Below are positions 21,303 to 32,262 of a DNA stretch of 64,000 bases, piece by piece. Made by a program: the position numbers and the translations under genes. Source of the stretch: Gambelia wislizenii (taxonomy: Eukaryota; Chordata; Lepidosauria; Squamata; Crotaphytidae). The stretch spans positions 59,319,001-59,383,000 of the forward strand of contig JAUMIR010000003.1 in NCBI GenBank assembly GCA_030847615.1, given 5' to 3'. The stretch's first letter is position 1. Each line of letters begins with the position of its first letter. The notes below the pieces were generated by a model, which was given only the letters and a program-made list of their open reading frames with translations, did not search any database and was not told the origin of the DNA.

Positions 21303-21530
21303 TGTGTATGTCCCTTCAAGTCACCTGTTGATTTATGCTGACCCCATGAATTTGATTAGGATTTTCTTAGCCAAGGACTTACTCAGAGGGGTTTTTGCCT
21401 ATTCCTTCCTCTGAAACATAGCTTAAAGCACCTGGTAGTCACTGGCCAGCCTCTTATCCAAGTACTAACCAGGGCTGCCATGCTCAGCTTCTAAAAATCA
21501 GAAAAGATTTGGTGCCTTTAGGGTATTTAG
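21303..21530 (-). repeat. 5S rRNA-derived SINE with BovB-like tail
   Basis: On the minus strand the 5S-like head (21530 downwards) includes CCTGGTTAGTACTTGGATAA, matching the 5S C-box. It is followed by a body with TTTCAGAGGAAGGAATAGGC and a tail CATGGGGTCAGCATAAATC/ACTTGAAGGGACATAC like the ends of BovB and Sauria SINEs. Same arrangement as 27098-27316. Family role: Pol III transcription from the internal 5S promoter, mobilisation by BovB (inference from the tail). Confidence 0.8.
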
Positions 21531-21771
21531 GCTTCATTGTGGTGGAAGTAGGCAGAGTTAAAAATAATTTTAATTGTAGGATATGGGTGGTATATTAAAA
21601 GGTTTCAGCGTCTTCATAAGTGATTAAAAAAACAAATATAAAAACATATTCCTATAGTAAATATTTTCCCTTCATTTTATTGCAATGATAATTTCAAAAT
21701 TAATGTGCACAGTTCCAGTTCAATTTAGCAAAACTAGTTACAGCTCTGACCATATTAAATAATCTGATGTT

Positions 21772-22081
21772 GTGAAGTCGAAGGCTTTCACGGCTGGCAT
21801 CCGTAGATTTTCCTTGGGTTTTTTTCCGGGCTGTGAGGCTGTGTTCTGGAAGAGTTTACGTCTGACGTTTCGCCTGCATCCTGTGGCTGGCATCTTCATG
21901 AAAGGTATATCTGTACCAGATGTGGCTGGTATCTTTATGAAAGGGTAATCACAGATCAAACATCACAAATCTTTTGTATCACGACACATTCTCTGAAGAT
22001 GCCAGCCACAGATGCAGGTGAAACATCAGAAGTAAACTCTTCCAGAACACTGCCTCACAGCCCCCAAAAAAACCCAAGGAA
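21772..22081. mobile_element. Penelope-like element, two ends in inverted orientation
   Basis: The left part (21772-21900) is the reverse complement of a PLE end (GTGAAGTCGAAGGCTTTCAC ... GACGTTTCGCCTGCATC), and the right part (21990-22081) is the same end in forward orientation (CTGAAGATGCCAGCCACAG ... CCTCACAGCCC). They flank a short middle. The whole is bounded by an 11-bp direct repeat with one difference (AATCTGATGTT at 21761, AATCTGATTTT at 22082). The motif CTGAAGATGCC...GGTGAAAC is hammerhead-like. No coding part remains. Confidence 0.8.
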
Positions 22082-22659
22082 AATCTGATTTTGGACTGGC
22101 CCCACAAAAAACAGATTGGTTATTTTAAGACATAGGGAAGTGATCTCTCTTCACACACTGTCAGTTTAATCCATGAACCTTATAGGAAAGGGCAAAGCTA
22201 TTAGTTTAACTTTCTCTCATATTTGAATGTTAGATTTTTTTTTTTTTGTAAATGATTGTGAGCAAAAAGGAACTGAAACAGAATTCTCTGTCTCTGACAC
22301 CTTATGGCATAATTGATGGTCCCCTTTATGCCTTTTTGGAGCAGGTCAGATTAATCCCCTACAAAACAATCATATTGGACTATTATGTACACCATTTCTC
22401 AATCAATATTGCTTTTTTCATGTGCATAACTAATGACATGATTATTGACCCCAAATGTGGGGTCCTATCCCAGGAATTGCACAAAAAAAGAAGTTTTGGA
22501 AATGCTGCAACCTTTGTAAGATGTCTCCAGACAGCCAGATTTTTGTACCACATGTCGTAAGCAGTTTGAGCATAGGCTCTTGGACTACAAGGATGGCTTG
22601 AACAGCATGGTCTTCTGTTCCTAGATCCTTGGTTAGTCTTTGTCCTGCCTCCATATTCA

Positions 22660-22855
22660 TGGTGACTGCTGTCTTCCACATCACTGGACTAACCAATCCA
22701 TTAAGGATTTTAAACCAAACTCTAAATGAGATCTCTAATGTGCTAAACCTAATTTGGAGGTAGGGTTAAATACCTTGGACAACCCCTTTAAAGTTCAGAC
22801 TAAATTATAGAGCATATTCACTCACACCCCAGCATGGAGGCCACCAGACAACAAT
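22660..22855. repeat. Palindromic MITE (GGTGGCTTCCATG family)
   Basis: GACTGCTGTCTTCCACATCA ... AAACCAAACTCTAAATGAGA is mirrored by CCTTTAAAGTTCAGACTAAA ... CAGCATGGAGGCCACCAGAC. The arms are well diverged. Confidence 0.6.
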
Positions 22856-23051
22856 GCCTCTCATTTATTCTTGGTCCTTGTTCTTCAGTTCAAGGTTACT
22901 GGTTTTTGACTGCTGCTCATGTCCCAGATATGGCATGTATGGTCTTGAATTCACATACTTCTTGGCAACTAGTCTCAAGTACGGTAAGTCTTAGTTCAGC
23001 CAAGCTTGTCCATTGCTTGATGATGACAACCTCAGGTAGTAGCTTGTCTTC

Positions 23052-23097
23052 ATGAAAGGGTAATCACAGATCAAACATCACAAATCTTTTGTATCAC
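23052..23097 (+). repeat. 46-bp exact repeat of 21937-21982
   Basis: ATGAAAGGGTAATCACAGAT continuing to TTTTGTATCAC is identical to the middle of the PLE insertion at 21937-21982, about 1.1 kb upstream, same orientation. Neither flank matches a PLE end here. Confidence 0.85.
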
Positions 23098-23591
23098 TTC
23101 ACATCCTCTCAAGTGAAAGCATGGAAATGGGTTCTCGCCTTCAGTTGTAAGTGTTGCATAATCCAAGATGAGCTCATGAAATGATACCATGGTGTACAGA
23201 TAGAGTATTTCAGCCTCTTACTCCTAGAATTCTGGATGGTTCATGTTGGTAAGAGCCTGAGGGAGGGAGGGCATCATCTGTCCGCAATGAAAGGAGTATG
23301 CGTGTGCACCAATGGACCTGACACAATGTGAGAACTATTTTTCTCTATATTGCTTACATTATGGCAGAAATGTGAAATGAACTCCATGTGGCAGCAACCA
23401 GTAACTGGGGGCTGGGAGAGAGCAACCAAGTTGAGAATTAAGAAGTGCTCTCCAGAAAGTTTCAGTTATCCCTTGGAGCTATATGACAACATATACTAGC
23501 CTAATTGAAACAGTGTGAGAGCTTCATTCCTACCCCCATCCAAACTCCATTTAAATCAGAGTAAGTCCCTGTCCACCTTCTCCCACTCCCT

Positions 23592-23592
23592 T

Positions 23593-23642
<50 letters not shown>
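23592..23642. repeat. (AC)n(AG)n microsatellite
   Basis: About eight AC units pass directly into about eighteen AG units. The open frame across it (TERERERE...) is low complexity. Confidence 0.95.
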
Positions 23643-23644
<2 letters not shown>

Positions 23645-24786
23645 CTAGCACAAAAGGACACCCACCACCACTTTTGTTATCTATTATTTTCTTCAGTTTT
23701 TCTAACTGTTAAAAAAAATTAAGTCCTTGTCTTCCTGCCCTGCTACCCCCTGCTGGCCTTTCTATCTCTCTCTCCACTGTGTACATGAGTTGTCTCTGTC
23801 CATTCTCTGTGGAGGCACAGACACTTGATATATAAAAGGAACTGTATGGGATGTTGGCCCCTTTGGGGTTTAATGTTTTCCCTCAGCATTTTTAACAGCT
23901 AAAGATGATACCATGTCCTTCTACCAATACCCTCCACAGAATTTGCTCCCTGGTCCCCCAAGGGAGCTGCTCTTGGAGTTAAGTTACTCAGAATAAGCCT
24001 CAAGAATGAAGTCAAATGGAGGGGTGTGTGTGTGTGTGTGTTTTTGTTTTGTTTTATTTGTTTCCTTCTCTCTTTCTGGCCTGCCTTGGGTCTGTCATAA
24101 CTAGGGGTCATCATGACAAGGGCTGTGATTCTGTGTACAATTACACAGCAGTGAGGCTTATGGAACATAATAGGGCTTACTTCTAAGTAAATGTATATAT
24201 GCTTGTGCGGTCAGATTGGCATTTGATATACATGTACCTTGACTTGTGTAGGCACAGGTATTGATTTTTCTTTAAAAGTTTTTCTTCAGCATGGCAAGAA
24301 ACTGAGTGAAAAGCATCTCTTTATAAAATGGAATTGCAAAATTATATTCTCTTATAGGAAGGATATAAGGACTTTAGCTTTTCCTCTCTTTTCCATCAGT
24401 GGAAGGACCTGTGTTGCACTCTGGATGAAGATAGATTTCTATTTATGGCTTAATTTTATATTTTCAAAAACAATGGATCAAATGTTTCTGCCTTTCCCCC
24501 TTCCAGTACACTCAGTGGTTGCTGCAGGTGAAATGTAAAACCATTGCATCAAACACCAGCTCATTCAACTGTCTACACCCTCCTTCTTCTAATACATCTC
24601 AGGACACCATTCAGACAAAGTGATTTCAATATCAAGTCAGTGTCCCTCATCCCACTGCCATCCCTGTCTTTTCCTATTCCTACGTTATCTGGAAGCTTGC
24701 CCACACTTTTGTGCCTTTTAGTAGCACTGTTACATACAGCTTTGGCGGCCGGGTGGGGGGGGGAGGAGAGCCTGTGTTTTCTACTA
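23643..24786. other. No gene seen; one (GT)n run
   Basis: (GT)n at about 24025-24042. Unsupported short frames only. Confidence 0.5.
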
Positions 24787-25355
24787 CAGGTTGAGTCTCC
24801 CTCATCCAGAATTCAAAGATCCAACTCTTCCAAAATCCAAAATTGTCCACATGAGTGGCTGAGATAGTAACACCTGTGCTTTCTGATGGTTCAATGCACA
24901 CAAACTTTGTTCCATGCATAAAATTATTAAAAATATTGTGTATAAAATTACCTAAGTGTATAAGGTATATATTGTATGAAACATAAATAAATTTTGTATT
25001 TAGACTTGGGTCCCATCTCCAAGATATCTCATTATGTATATGCAAGTATAGTTGTCCCTCCATATCCACGGATTTGGTATTCACAGATTTAAGTATTCAT
25101 GGCTTGAAAATATTCTTTAAAAAATAATAATCCAAAAAGCAAACCTTGATTTTGCCATCTTATATAAGGGTTTTCATTTTGCTATGCCATTGCATATAAT
25201 GGGACTTGAGTACTCACGGATTTTGGTATCCACAGGGGGTCCTGGAACCAAACCCCAGTGAATATGAAGGGACAACTGTATTCCAAAATCCAAAATATTC
25301 AAAAATGAAAAATATCTCTGGTCTCAAGCATTTAAGATAAGGGAGACTCAACCTG
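24787..25355. mobile_element. Tigger/pogo-like MITE, outer element of a nest
   Basis: The ends are inverted repeats (CAGGTTGAGTCTCCCTCATC / GATAAGGGAGACTCAACCTG) flanked by TA (24785-24786 and 25356-25357). The inside (AAACATAAATAAATTTTGTA, GGGTCCCATCTCCAAGATAT) resembles the vertebrate Tigger-type MITEs whose ends read CAGGTTGAGTATCCCTTATC. A second element (25049-25278) is inserted in it. The minus-strand frame of 134 codons across it is not a recognised transposase. Confidence 0.8.
25049..25278 (-). mobile_element. Tigger-like MITE (CAGTTGTCCCTTC family), inner element
   Basis: Inverted ends (TAGTTGTCCCTCCATATCC at the left, GAATATGAAGGGACAACTG at the right) flanked by TA (25047-25048, 25279-25280). 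The body matches the plus-strand copies at 39238 and 41101 (GGTTCCAGGACCCCC, AAAATGGTGTCCCTTATATA). Removing it and one TA restores the outer element's sequence. Confidence 0.85.
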
Positions 25356-25864
25356 TACCTCCATACACTGTAAGAGGGCAACTACAGATAGAATAGGCAA
25401 ATTCATCAGTTTACCTTCACACACAAATTTTGTACAGGTTAATAAACTCTGATCAAAACCAAGCTGAAATGAAATTCATGAAATGAAATTCTCTACCATC
25501 CTTAGGGATGGGTAAATCCCTCACATTTATTTTCTTCCACATTTTAATTTTGTGAATGTTGGTAAACTGTGATCAAGCAAAACAAAATTCTCACTCATCT
25601 GTAATGACAGAAAATCTTCAAACATCCTGCTGCTAGTCCAACTGTGCCAGCATCCTGTTTCCCACTGAAGCCAACCAGATACCACTAGGAAACCATGAGA
25701 AGGTCATGGGGACCACCACACTTTCCTGCTATTGTTCCCCTGCCCTTGAATCTGACCCAGTTGCAAATTTTCATATCCTCAATGAGAAATAGCATCTTGA
25801 CATATCAAACCACCTAGCAAGAAAATGGCCATCTGTTGTGAGATTTTTCATAATTTGAGACTTA

Positions 25865-26194
25865 GGCATTTTCAGACAGTGCTTACCACAGGATCAGGTC
25901 CCGGGAGAGGAACGGTGCTCTTGCATGGCAGGGGATCCTTTTTTGATGCCGCCGTCCCTCTTCTGGGATCATTCGTGGCACGTCCATGAAGCTTTGGAAG
26001 TAGCCGTACCATATTTTAAGCACGGGCAACTTCCGTGCTTAAAATATGGCACGGCTGCTTCCAAAGCTTCATGGACGTGCCACGAATGATCCCGGAAGAG
26101 GGACGGTGGTGTCCAAAAAGGACCCCCTGCCATTCAAGAGTGCCGTTCCTCTCCCAGGACCTGATCCCATGGTAAGCACCATCTGAAAATGTCC
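25865..26194. mobile_element. Foldback (palindromic) transposon, copy 2
   Basis: A 330-bp inverted repeat with ends GGCATTTTCAGACAGTGCTT / GTGCTT...CTGAAAATGTCC style and flanking TTA at 25862-25864 and 26195-26197. The inner arm GCCACGAATGATCCCGG / CATTCGTGGCACGTCCATGA and GAAGCTTTGGAAG motif are shared in design with copies 1 and 3. The arms are somewhat more diverged than in copy 1, so it is older. Confidence 0.85.
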
Positions 26195-27097
26195 TTATAG
26201 TATATTTGGGGGAAAACATTTGTGAAAAAAAACCAAAAAACCACCCCTGGTTTTGCACACAATGTGATGCTTTTTGCGCAAAATATTGGGCTTAGCACAA
26301 AAATGAATCCCCCCCCCTTTGGTTCCAATAAATTTTCACAGACAAATCTCAGAATGCAGAAAATCATCTCCCCAAAACATAACAACTCTTATAATCTTGC
26401 CCAGTAGGGGAAAAAACTTTTCAAATTATCCATTCTTCATCCAAAATTAAATAAGAATGCAATGAAGTAAGTTTGACATCTTTATTCTGGAGGAAGCCCA
26501 TAACCATCACAATTCAGGACTAATCTTCCTGGTGGATTTTGCCTCTAGGCTATTATTTCTGACTTCTGCCACTACCACCTATTATATGTACACAAGCCCC
26601 AAAGCCTCTAGAAATCCTTACTTGATGCTAATTTGATGTTAAACCAGTTTAAATACAATAAATTCATTGAGAATAAACTGGTTTAAATCAGTACCTTGGA
26701 TAGATTGGCATATGGATCAAGCCATTTAGTATCAGAACATGAGACATCAAATATCCTTTTTTAAAAAAATAAGAAGCAGGGAATTAAATGACAGAAAGAA
26801 AATATCTGGACAGACATGAGCCTAATATGTAATGAAAAGGGAGGAAATCCCTCTCCCTCTGCATAAAGTATTGCATTAGTTACAAAAACACATGACTGTT
26901 GCATTAAATGAATGGAATCAAGATGGATTATGAAAGTTCTGGGACCTTGATCTAAATATATCCTGTACTCTGAAGAGTTTAAGTATATGGAGAAGAATGA
27001 TGGAAATGAAAATGTCAGCTCTAACACACTGTAAAGCAAGATAACTCTAAAAAATCTTTTTTAAAAAGAAGAAAGGTTGAGGTGTGAGTGTATAATA
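26195..27097. other. No gene seen; one imperfect AT-rich hairpin
   Basis: TTAAACCAGTTTA (about 26639) and TAAACTGGTTTAA (about 26675) can pair across a loop of about 24 bases. Otherwise unremarkable. Confidence 0.45.
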
Positions 27098-27316
27098 TGT
27101 GTGCCTTCAAGTTACCAGCTGGCTTACAGTGACCCCATGAATTTCACAGGGCTTTCTTAGACAAAAAATATTCTGAGGTGGTTTTGCCAGTTCCTTCCTC
27201 TGATATATAGCCCCCAGCACCTGGTATTCATTGGTGGTCTCCCATCCAAGTACTAACCAGGGCTGACACAGTTTAGCTTCCAAGATCAGATGGGATCTGG
27301 TGCCTGTAGGCCAATA
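27098..27316 (-). repeat. 5S rRNA-derived SINE with BovB-like tail, best copy
   Basis: On the minus strand from about 27316: CAGATCCCATCTGATCTTGG, AAGCTAAACTGTGTCAG (box A/IE position) and CCTGGTTAGTACTTGGATGG plus GAGACC, identical to the 5S C-box region. After the 5S head come a body (ATCAGAGGAAGGAACTGGC) and a tail with CATGGGGTCACTGTAAGCC and CTTGAAGGCACACA as in BovB-tailed SINEs. Closest to intact of the three copies in this window. Confidence 0.85.
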
Positions 27317-27361
27317 CTGTGTCATTAATAGAAAGCCCTAGCAGGCTTTAGATTGGAGTAG

Positions 27362-27405
27362 GGGTGGGAAACTGCTAGGTGTTGGGTGGGAAACTGCTAG
27401 GTGTT
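27362..27405 (+). repeat. 22-bp tandem duplication
   Basis: GGGTGGGAAACTGCTAGGTG plus TT occurs twice in direct succession. Confidence 0.9.
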
Positions 27406-28136
27406 GGGACACACACTGGCTGCAGCAGGGGTTCTTGGAGGACTGTACCTGAAAAAAATACCTTTACAAAATTGATTCAAAATGCTCCCTCACGTACAGT
27501 ATTTTGCATGGGAAAGCAATTCAGTGAATGTTTGTGGCCCAACCTGTGCCATGTTAGACTCAGGTGAAGGCTTTAAAAAAAAACAGGAAGTCAGTATAAT
27601 TCAAGTTTGGGCTGATTTCCTGCATTAACAGGGGGCTCCCCTTGGGTTAAAATGGCATTGGAGGGAGGCCAAAAAAAAAACAAAAAACCAGAGGCAAAAT
27701 TGCCTCCATGCCACCTAGAGGCCATATCCTCCCCCCCCCCCAAAAAAAAAATCTTTTGAAAAAGGAGGGTGAGCTAGGTATCTCTGGGGGCCTCAAAAAT
27801 GGTTTGGGAAATCCAAATGATCCACAGGGTATATATTTCTCTACTTTTGAATTAGACATATTAGTAGGAATTCTGTATCACCTGCTCAGTTAAATATACT
27901 TAACTAAATAACTTCTTATGAGCCGACTGCCCCAAACTTGATGGAAACAACTTCCACCCATGCTCCAATAGCCAGAAGAACGAACCTCTTTATGCTTATA
28001 CCCTGATGCCTGGTAAAGTAGGTCTAGGGGTGAGTTATGATCGTGGCAACAGTGTCACAATCATAACTAAGTAGCAATTGTGAATACAGAAGAGTAATGG
28101 ATGAGGAAATCTGCGTAACTTTTGCATACTTGTTTA

Positions 28137-28691
28137 GGACTTTATCAGACTTGGAAAATATGCCATCATAACAACACTACATAAACGCAAAAGGGCACCC
28201 ATTTCACACAATGTCATTCTTTTGCAATTATGTTAATAAGGCATTCTTATTGATGGGCCAAGCTGTCAATAAATTGGCTGTGGCGTTTTTCTGGCAGAAT
28301 GGCCTGCTTGTGAAACCGTGTCCCTTTCTGCTGGCTTGATTCCAGCATCGATGGCCGTTCCCTGCCAGAATATTTCTGGGAGAGAACACAAAAAGTAGAT
28401 ATGAGACGCTCTTTTTATGAACCTCCCCAGATTACTTGGAAGTTTTTAAGTGTGTTTCAGCGCTTGTGTGTTCATTTTGTTTTTTTATTTTAGCTGTTTT
28501 TCAACTTTTAAATGTGCCCATGTGTTCTTGTGAACCACCAAGATCATGCGCCCTGGTGAATGCGGAAGTACTGGGCTGCTTTTTTACACTATTACACCGA
28601 CATCTGATAAAAAGGGTTATTTTACCTGCGCACTAACAGTTTAAAATATGCTGGCAAAGAAATGTTTTTAGAGTCTCGTCTGATAAAGTCC
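28137..28691. mobile_element. GGACTTTATCAGAC-terminal DNA transposon, copy 2 (uninterrupted)
   Basis: Ends GGACTTTATCAGAC and GTCTGATAAAGTCC are perfect inverted repeats over 14 bases. The flanks are TTA at the left and TAA at the right, a 3-bp site with one difference. At 555 bp it is the best intact reference for the family: GCCAAGCTGTCAATAAATTG, CTGTGGCG and CCTCCCCAGATTACTTGG are shared with the copy at 57833. No transposase frame. Confidence 0.85.
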
Positions 28692-29123
28692 TAAGTCACA
28701 ATTGTGACAATGTTGCCAAGAATGTAACTCCCTCCCAGACCTACTTTATGGGGCACCAGCTGCATGAGGAGGAGGTCCATTCTGCTGGCAACTAGAGCAC
28801 AAATGAATGATGTTTCAATCAGGTTTGAGCAAGGGCATGGTGTGTGTCAGGTCAGGCCAGGCCAGGCTACTTAACTAAGTATACTTAACTAAGTGGCTGA
28901 TACAAAATTCCAGCCATTGTCTTTTGTCAGTTCTATCTTTGCTCACCCAAGGATGCTTTTCACAAGCCGCTGTAAAGGACAGCACACACTTCCTATTTCA
29001 GGATTTTATGTTCCCTTCCTGGGGCTTAAACTATATGCTGTGTATGAGTAAACACAGAGATAAAAATTATTTGCCCTTTTACTACCAAAAAAAGCAAACA
29101 GGAACTCAGTCCATAGGGGCAGC
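28692..29123. other. No gene seen
   Basis: A direct repeat TACTTAACTAAGTATACTTAACTAAGTGG (read in two halves) lies at about 28868-28896. No coding region is supported. Confidence 0.45.
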
Positions 29124-29285
29124 TCATAAAACCCACTGGGTGACCTTGGGCAGGTCACACTCTCTTGGCTTCAGAGAAAGGCAAAGACAAACTCTCTCTG
29201 AACAAACCTTGCCAAGAAAACCTCATGATAGGTTCACCTTAGGATTGCCATAAGTTGGAAACAACTTGAAGGCACATAGCAACAA
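29124..29285 (+). repeat. Sauria-type SINE, lacking the first part of the head
   Basis: AAACCCACTGGGTGACCTTG, GGCAGGTCACACTCTC, GCCAAGAAAACCTCATGATA and AACTTGAAGGCACATAGC followed by CAACAACAA are the body and BovB-like tail. The SINE boxes are cut off at the 5' end. Confidence 0.85.
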
Positions 29286-30920
29286 CAAATACAAAATATA
29301 CAGTATATTGTTGCTGGGAAATTCCATTTCTCCTCTAGATTCTGTGAAGATTTCCACTAAACTCAGAGAGAAGAAAGAAGTGTGAGGAGAGGTCTAAAAT
29401 AATGTCATCATCTCTGTGAATAAAAGTCTTGGTGTTTCAGTCCATTAGCCGTGACTCCACTTCACCACTGGGACACACTGAGGAATGACTGTCATATCTA
29501 GTTGTGTGGCACTGTGATGCTAAAGCATTGTATCACTCTGGTTTGGAATGAGGTGATGAGCTCACCCCAAATGTGAACAGTTCAATGTATGAGGGGAGTA
29601 TCATTATATTTGCTTCATCATACCAAATGGGGCAATTCAAGTGAAATTGAGGGTCAGGAGATGCACATGATACACATTCTCTGATCCTAATTCCATTTCC
29701 CCATTTGGGACACTATAAACTAGGTGGTCTACATGGAAACCAGAATTATCTTTGGTCTTTCTGGCTAATGCAGGTGGTGTCTTGGAGCCAACAGGGAAAA
29801 ATACAGCTGTGAAAGTGTATTAAAAGATGCAGCCCCTTCCAGGCTGGAGGGTACATCCCAGTGTTGAATCATATAATGTATGAAAGTATCCTTGTCACAT
29901 TCCATGTTAATGGTATACATTCTTAATAGACAACTGTTCAGATTTCCATCAATCAGAATATGTTCCTGTCTGTAACATTTAAATTAAATGATAGTTAAGA
30001 TAGTTTGCACAGTTAATTTTCCAGTCTTGTAACTGGAAACTTGCTTCTAGCACTGAACATCATGGTGTTGATAAAGTCAGAATGTTTCTATTTCTTTTTT
30101 CTATCAAATCTTCCAAACATGCACTCAAGTTATCCCAGCTGGGGGACTATCACCATGTTTCCCAAACTTAAGTCCTCTCTGGACTACAATTCCCACTGTT
30201 TCTACTAGCTTGGTCAATGTGGGAGATGTAGTACAACATTTGCATCTCTGCCATACAGTTATCTTACCTTGGGATTGCAGATACAAGCATTCAGCAGCAG
30301 CTTTGACTCCATTCTAATAATTGGGATTCCAGAGCAGAGGATCCCCACGCAGGTAAGCAAGGTAAGGAAAGGAGGAACAACACTGTGAAGGGGGCAAAAT
30401 AAGGGCAGTCCCCTTCAAATAAGAATTCTATCTCTACAAGATGTTTTCCTTCAGTCTCCCAGTGCCCAAATGGAGTTTTAAGTTACTGCACCATAATGCA
30501 TTTGGGAACTGAAGAAAAATTTCATGGATGGACCAGAGTTCTTATAGGGGGAGTAATTTCTTATCCCCCCATCCCTTAATGCGACCCTGGCTGCAGGGGG
30601 TGGTGGAGGTTGCAAAATAATCTTTCTTTTGCAGTGACTCCCATGCAGGGCAATCTTTTTTCTGTGCAAGCATGGAAGCTCTGTTTTGTTAAGTACTCTC
30701 AAGAAAGAATACATCCGGGGTTTTTTTCTGCTGTGCTTTTGAATTGAGTTTTAATTGCACTTTACGATACACGTAAAACAGTGCTTTCAAAGCTATTTTT
30801 GTGAACTGCTAAAGGCTCTGATTAGGATAATAGGTGATATAAGAATATCAGGGTTCTAGGATCAATTGTTATCTGAAATCTGGACTGCAGTGGAGGAAGT
30901 TTTATGTTGCATATGATGTG
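29286..30920. other. No gene seen; one possible hAT-like fragment
   Basis: At about 30160-30240 GGACTACAATTCCCACTG and a facing GGGAGATGTAGTACAACATT resemble the CTACAACTCCCAG MITE type. Nothing else recognised. Confidence 0.4.
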
Positions 30921-31714
30921 GGAAGCATCATCTCCTCAGATGCCAAGATTGACAAAGAGATCGATCACATATTAGCAAAGGCATATACTGCATTTGGAAG
31001 ACTTCACAAAAGAGTCTGGAGCAATAAACACCTGAGGCAAAGCACAAAAATCACTGTGTATAGAGCCATTGTACTGTCTGTCCTCCTTTATGGGTCTGAA
31101 ACATGGCTCACCTATCGCCAACACTTACGACTCTTTCATCGTATGCTTCAAATGCTTTCATCAGCGCTGTCTATGCACAATCCTAAATATACACTGGACT
31201 GACTATGTGACGAATGTTGCTGTCCTTGAGCAAGCAGGGATCACCAGTATTGAGGCCATGAGAACGCAGCTGCGCTGGGCAGGGCACGTTTCTAGGATGG
31301 AGGACCATCGCCTCCCAAAAATACTACTCTACGGTGAACTCGCCATGGGTCAGCGTAAGAGGGGTGCTCCAAAAAAGTGATACAAAGACTCCCTGAAACA
31401 ACATCTCAGGCTCGGCCAAATTGATCACCAACAGTGGTCTGCCCTGGCCTCACATCGGGAGGCATGGAGACGCACTATCCACAATGCTGCAGCCTTATTT
31501 GAGAACTCACGCCGAACAAGTCTTGAAGAGAAACGACAACGCAGAAAGAATCACAACCCAAAAACATCACCCAAGGAGACCTTCTGCTGCGCTTTCTGCA
31601 ACCAGACTTGTTTATCTCGGATTGGCCTTTTTAGTCATCAGCGCGCTTGCAGAAAGCGTGGGATGAGTCCTTCCTGAATCTTCGTTTGCGAAGAAAAGCC
31701 AGAGAGAGAGAGAG
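30921..31714 (+). mobile_element. Vingi/RTE-like LINE, copy B, 5'-truncated
   Basis: It starts within the reverse transcriptase (GSIISSDAKIDKEIDH) and runs to the hairpin TCTTCGTTTGCGAAGA and (AG)n tail. Flanking 8-mers ATGATGTG (30913) and ATCATGTG (31715) look like a target duplication with one change. The coding region shifts frame at about 31130-31155, where a 13-base difference from copy A is shared with copy C, and has a TGA at about 31378. The C-terminal finger CAFCNQTC...HQRAC is kept. Confidence 0.88.
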
Positions 31715-32029
31715 ATCATGTGTGCATTTTACAATACCTAATCCATCTTTTTCTCATGCTGCTCATAGATACAAATGTAATTCAGTAAATTGTGGATCAC
31801 TTCAATCCACATTCAACCTTCTGGATTCCAAAGCATGCAAAAAGTGGGAAAGCTGTTATGTCAAACTCTTACAACAATTCAGTATAACATTCATTTTTAG
31901 GGCTGTTCCATTAAGTGCTCTCTCCTCCATCCCTAAGAATTGTGCAAGAAATTTTGCAAAGAACATTTAAGCCTAAAGACTTGAGATCTTGCTAAAAGAC
32001 CTTCCCGCTAATAAAATAAAATGCAGAGA
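31715..32029. other. No gene seen
   Basis: Nothing recognisable. Confidence 0.5.
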
Positions 32030-32262
32030 GGCCCCTTCACATTACATGATTATAGTACTATGGTTCTGCTTTAACTGCCTTGGCTACATCTTACAGAATC
32101 CTGGAGGTTTTTCTTTGGTGAAGCACTAAAAAAAAAAAAGTCTCTGACTAAAAATTCCAAAGGCCTGTTCCCTAAACTGCAGATCCCAGGATTCCATGGG
32201 ATGGACCCACAGTAGTTAAAGTAGAATGATAGCACTATAATTGTATAGTGTGAAAGGGCTGT
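32030..32262. repeat. MITE, TTCACACTACAC-type family, copy 2
   Basis: Left CCCCTTCACATTACATGATT, right AATTGTATAGTGTGAAAGGG; inner arms CTGCTTTAACTGCCTTGGC and AGTAGTTAAAGTAGAATGAT; signature CCCTAAACTGCAGATCCCAG. An A-run (32128-32139) lies in the centre. Confidence 0.75.

Noticed and set aside
24680..25084. 134-codon minus-strand frame as transposase
   Set aside because: It runs across the junction of two nested MITEs and shows no helix-turn-helix or DDE motif.
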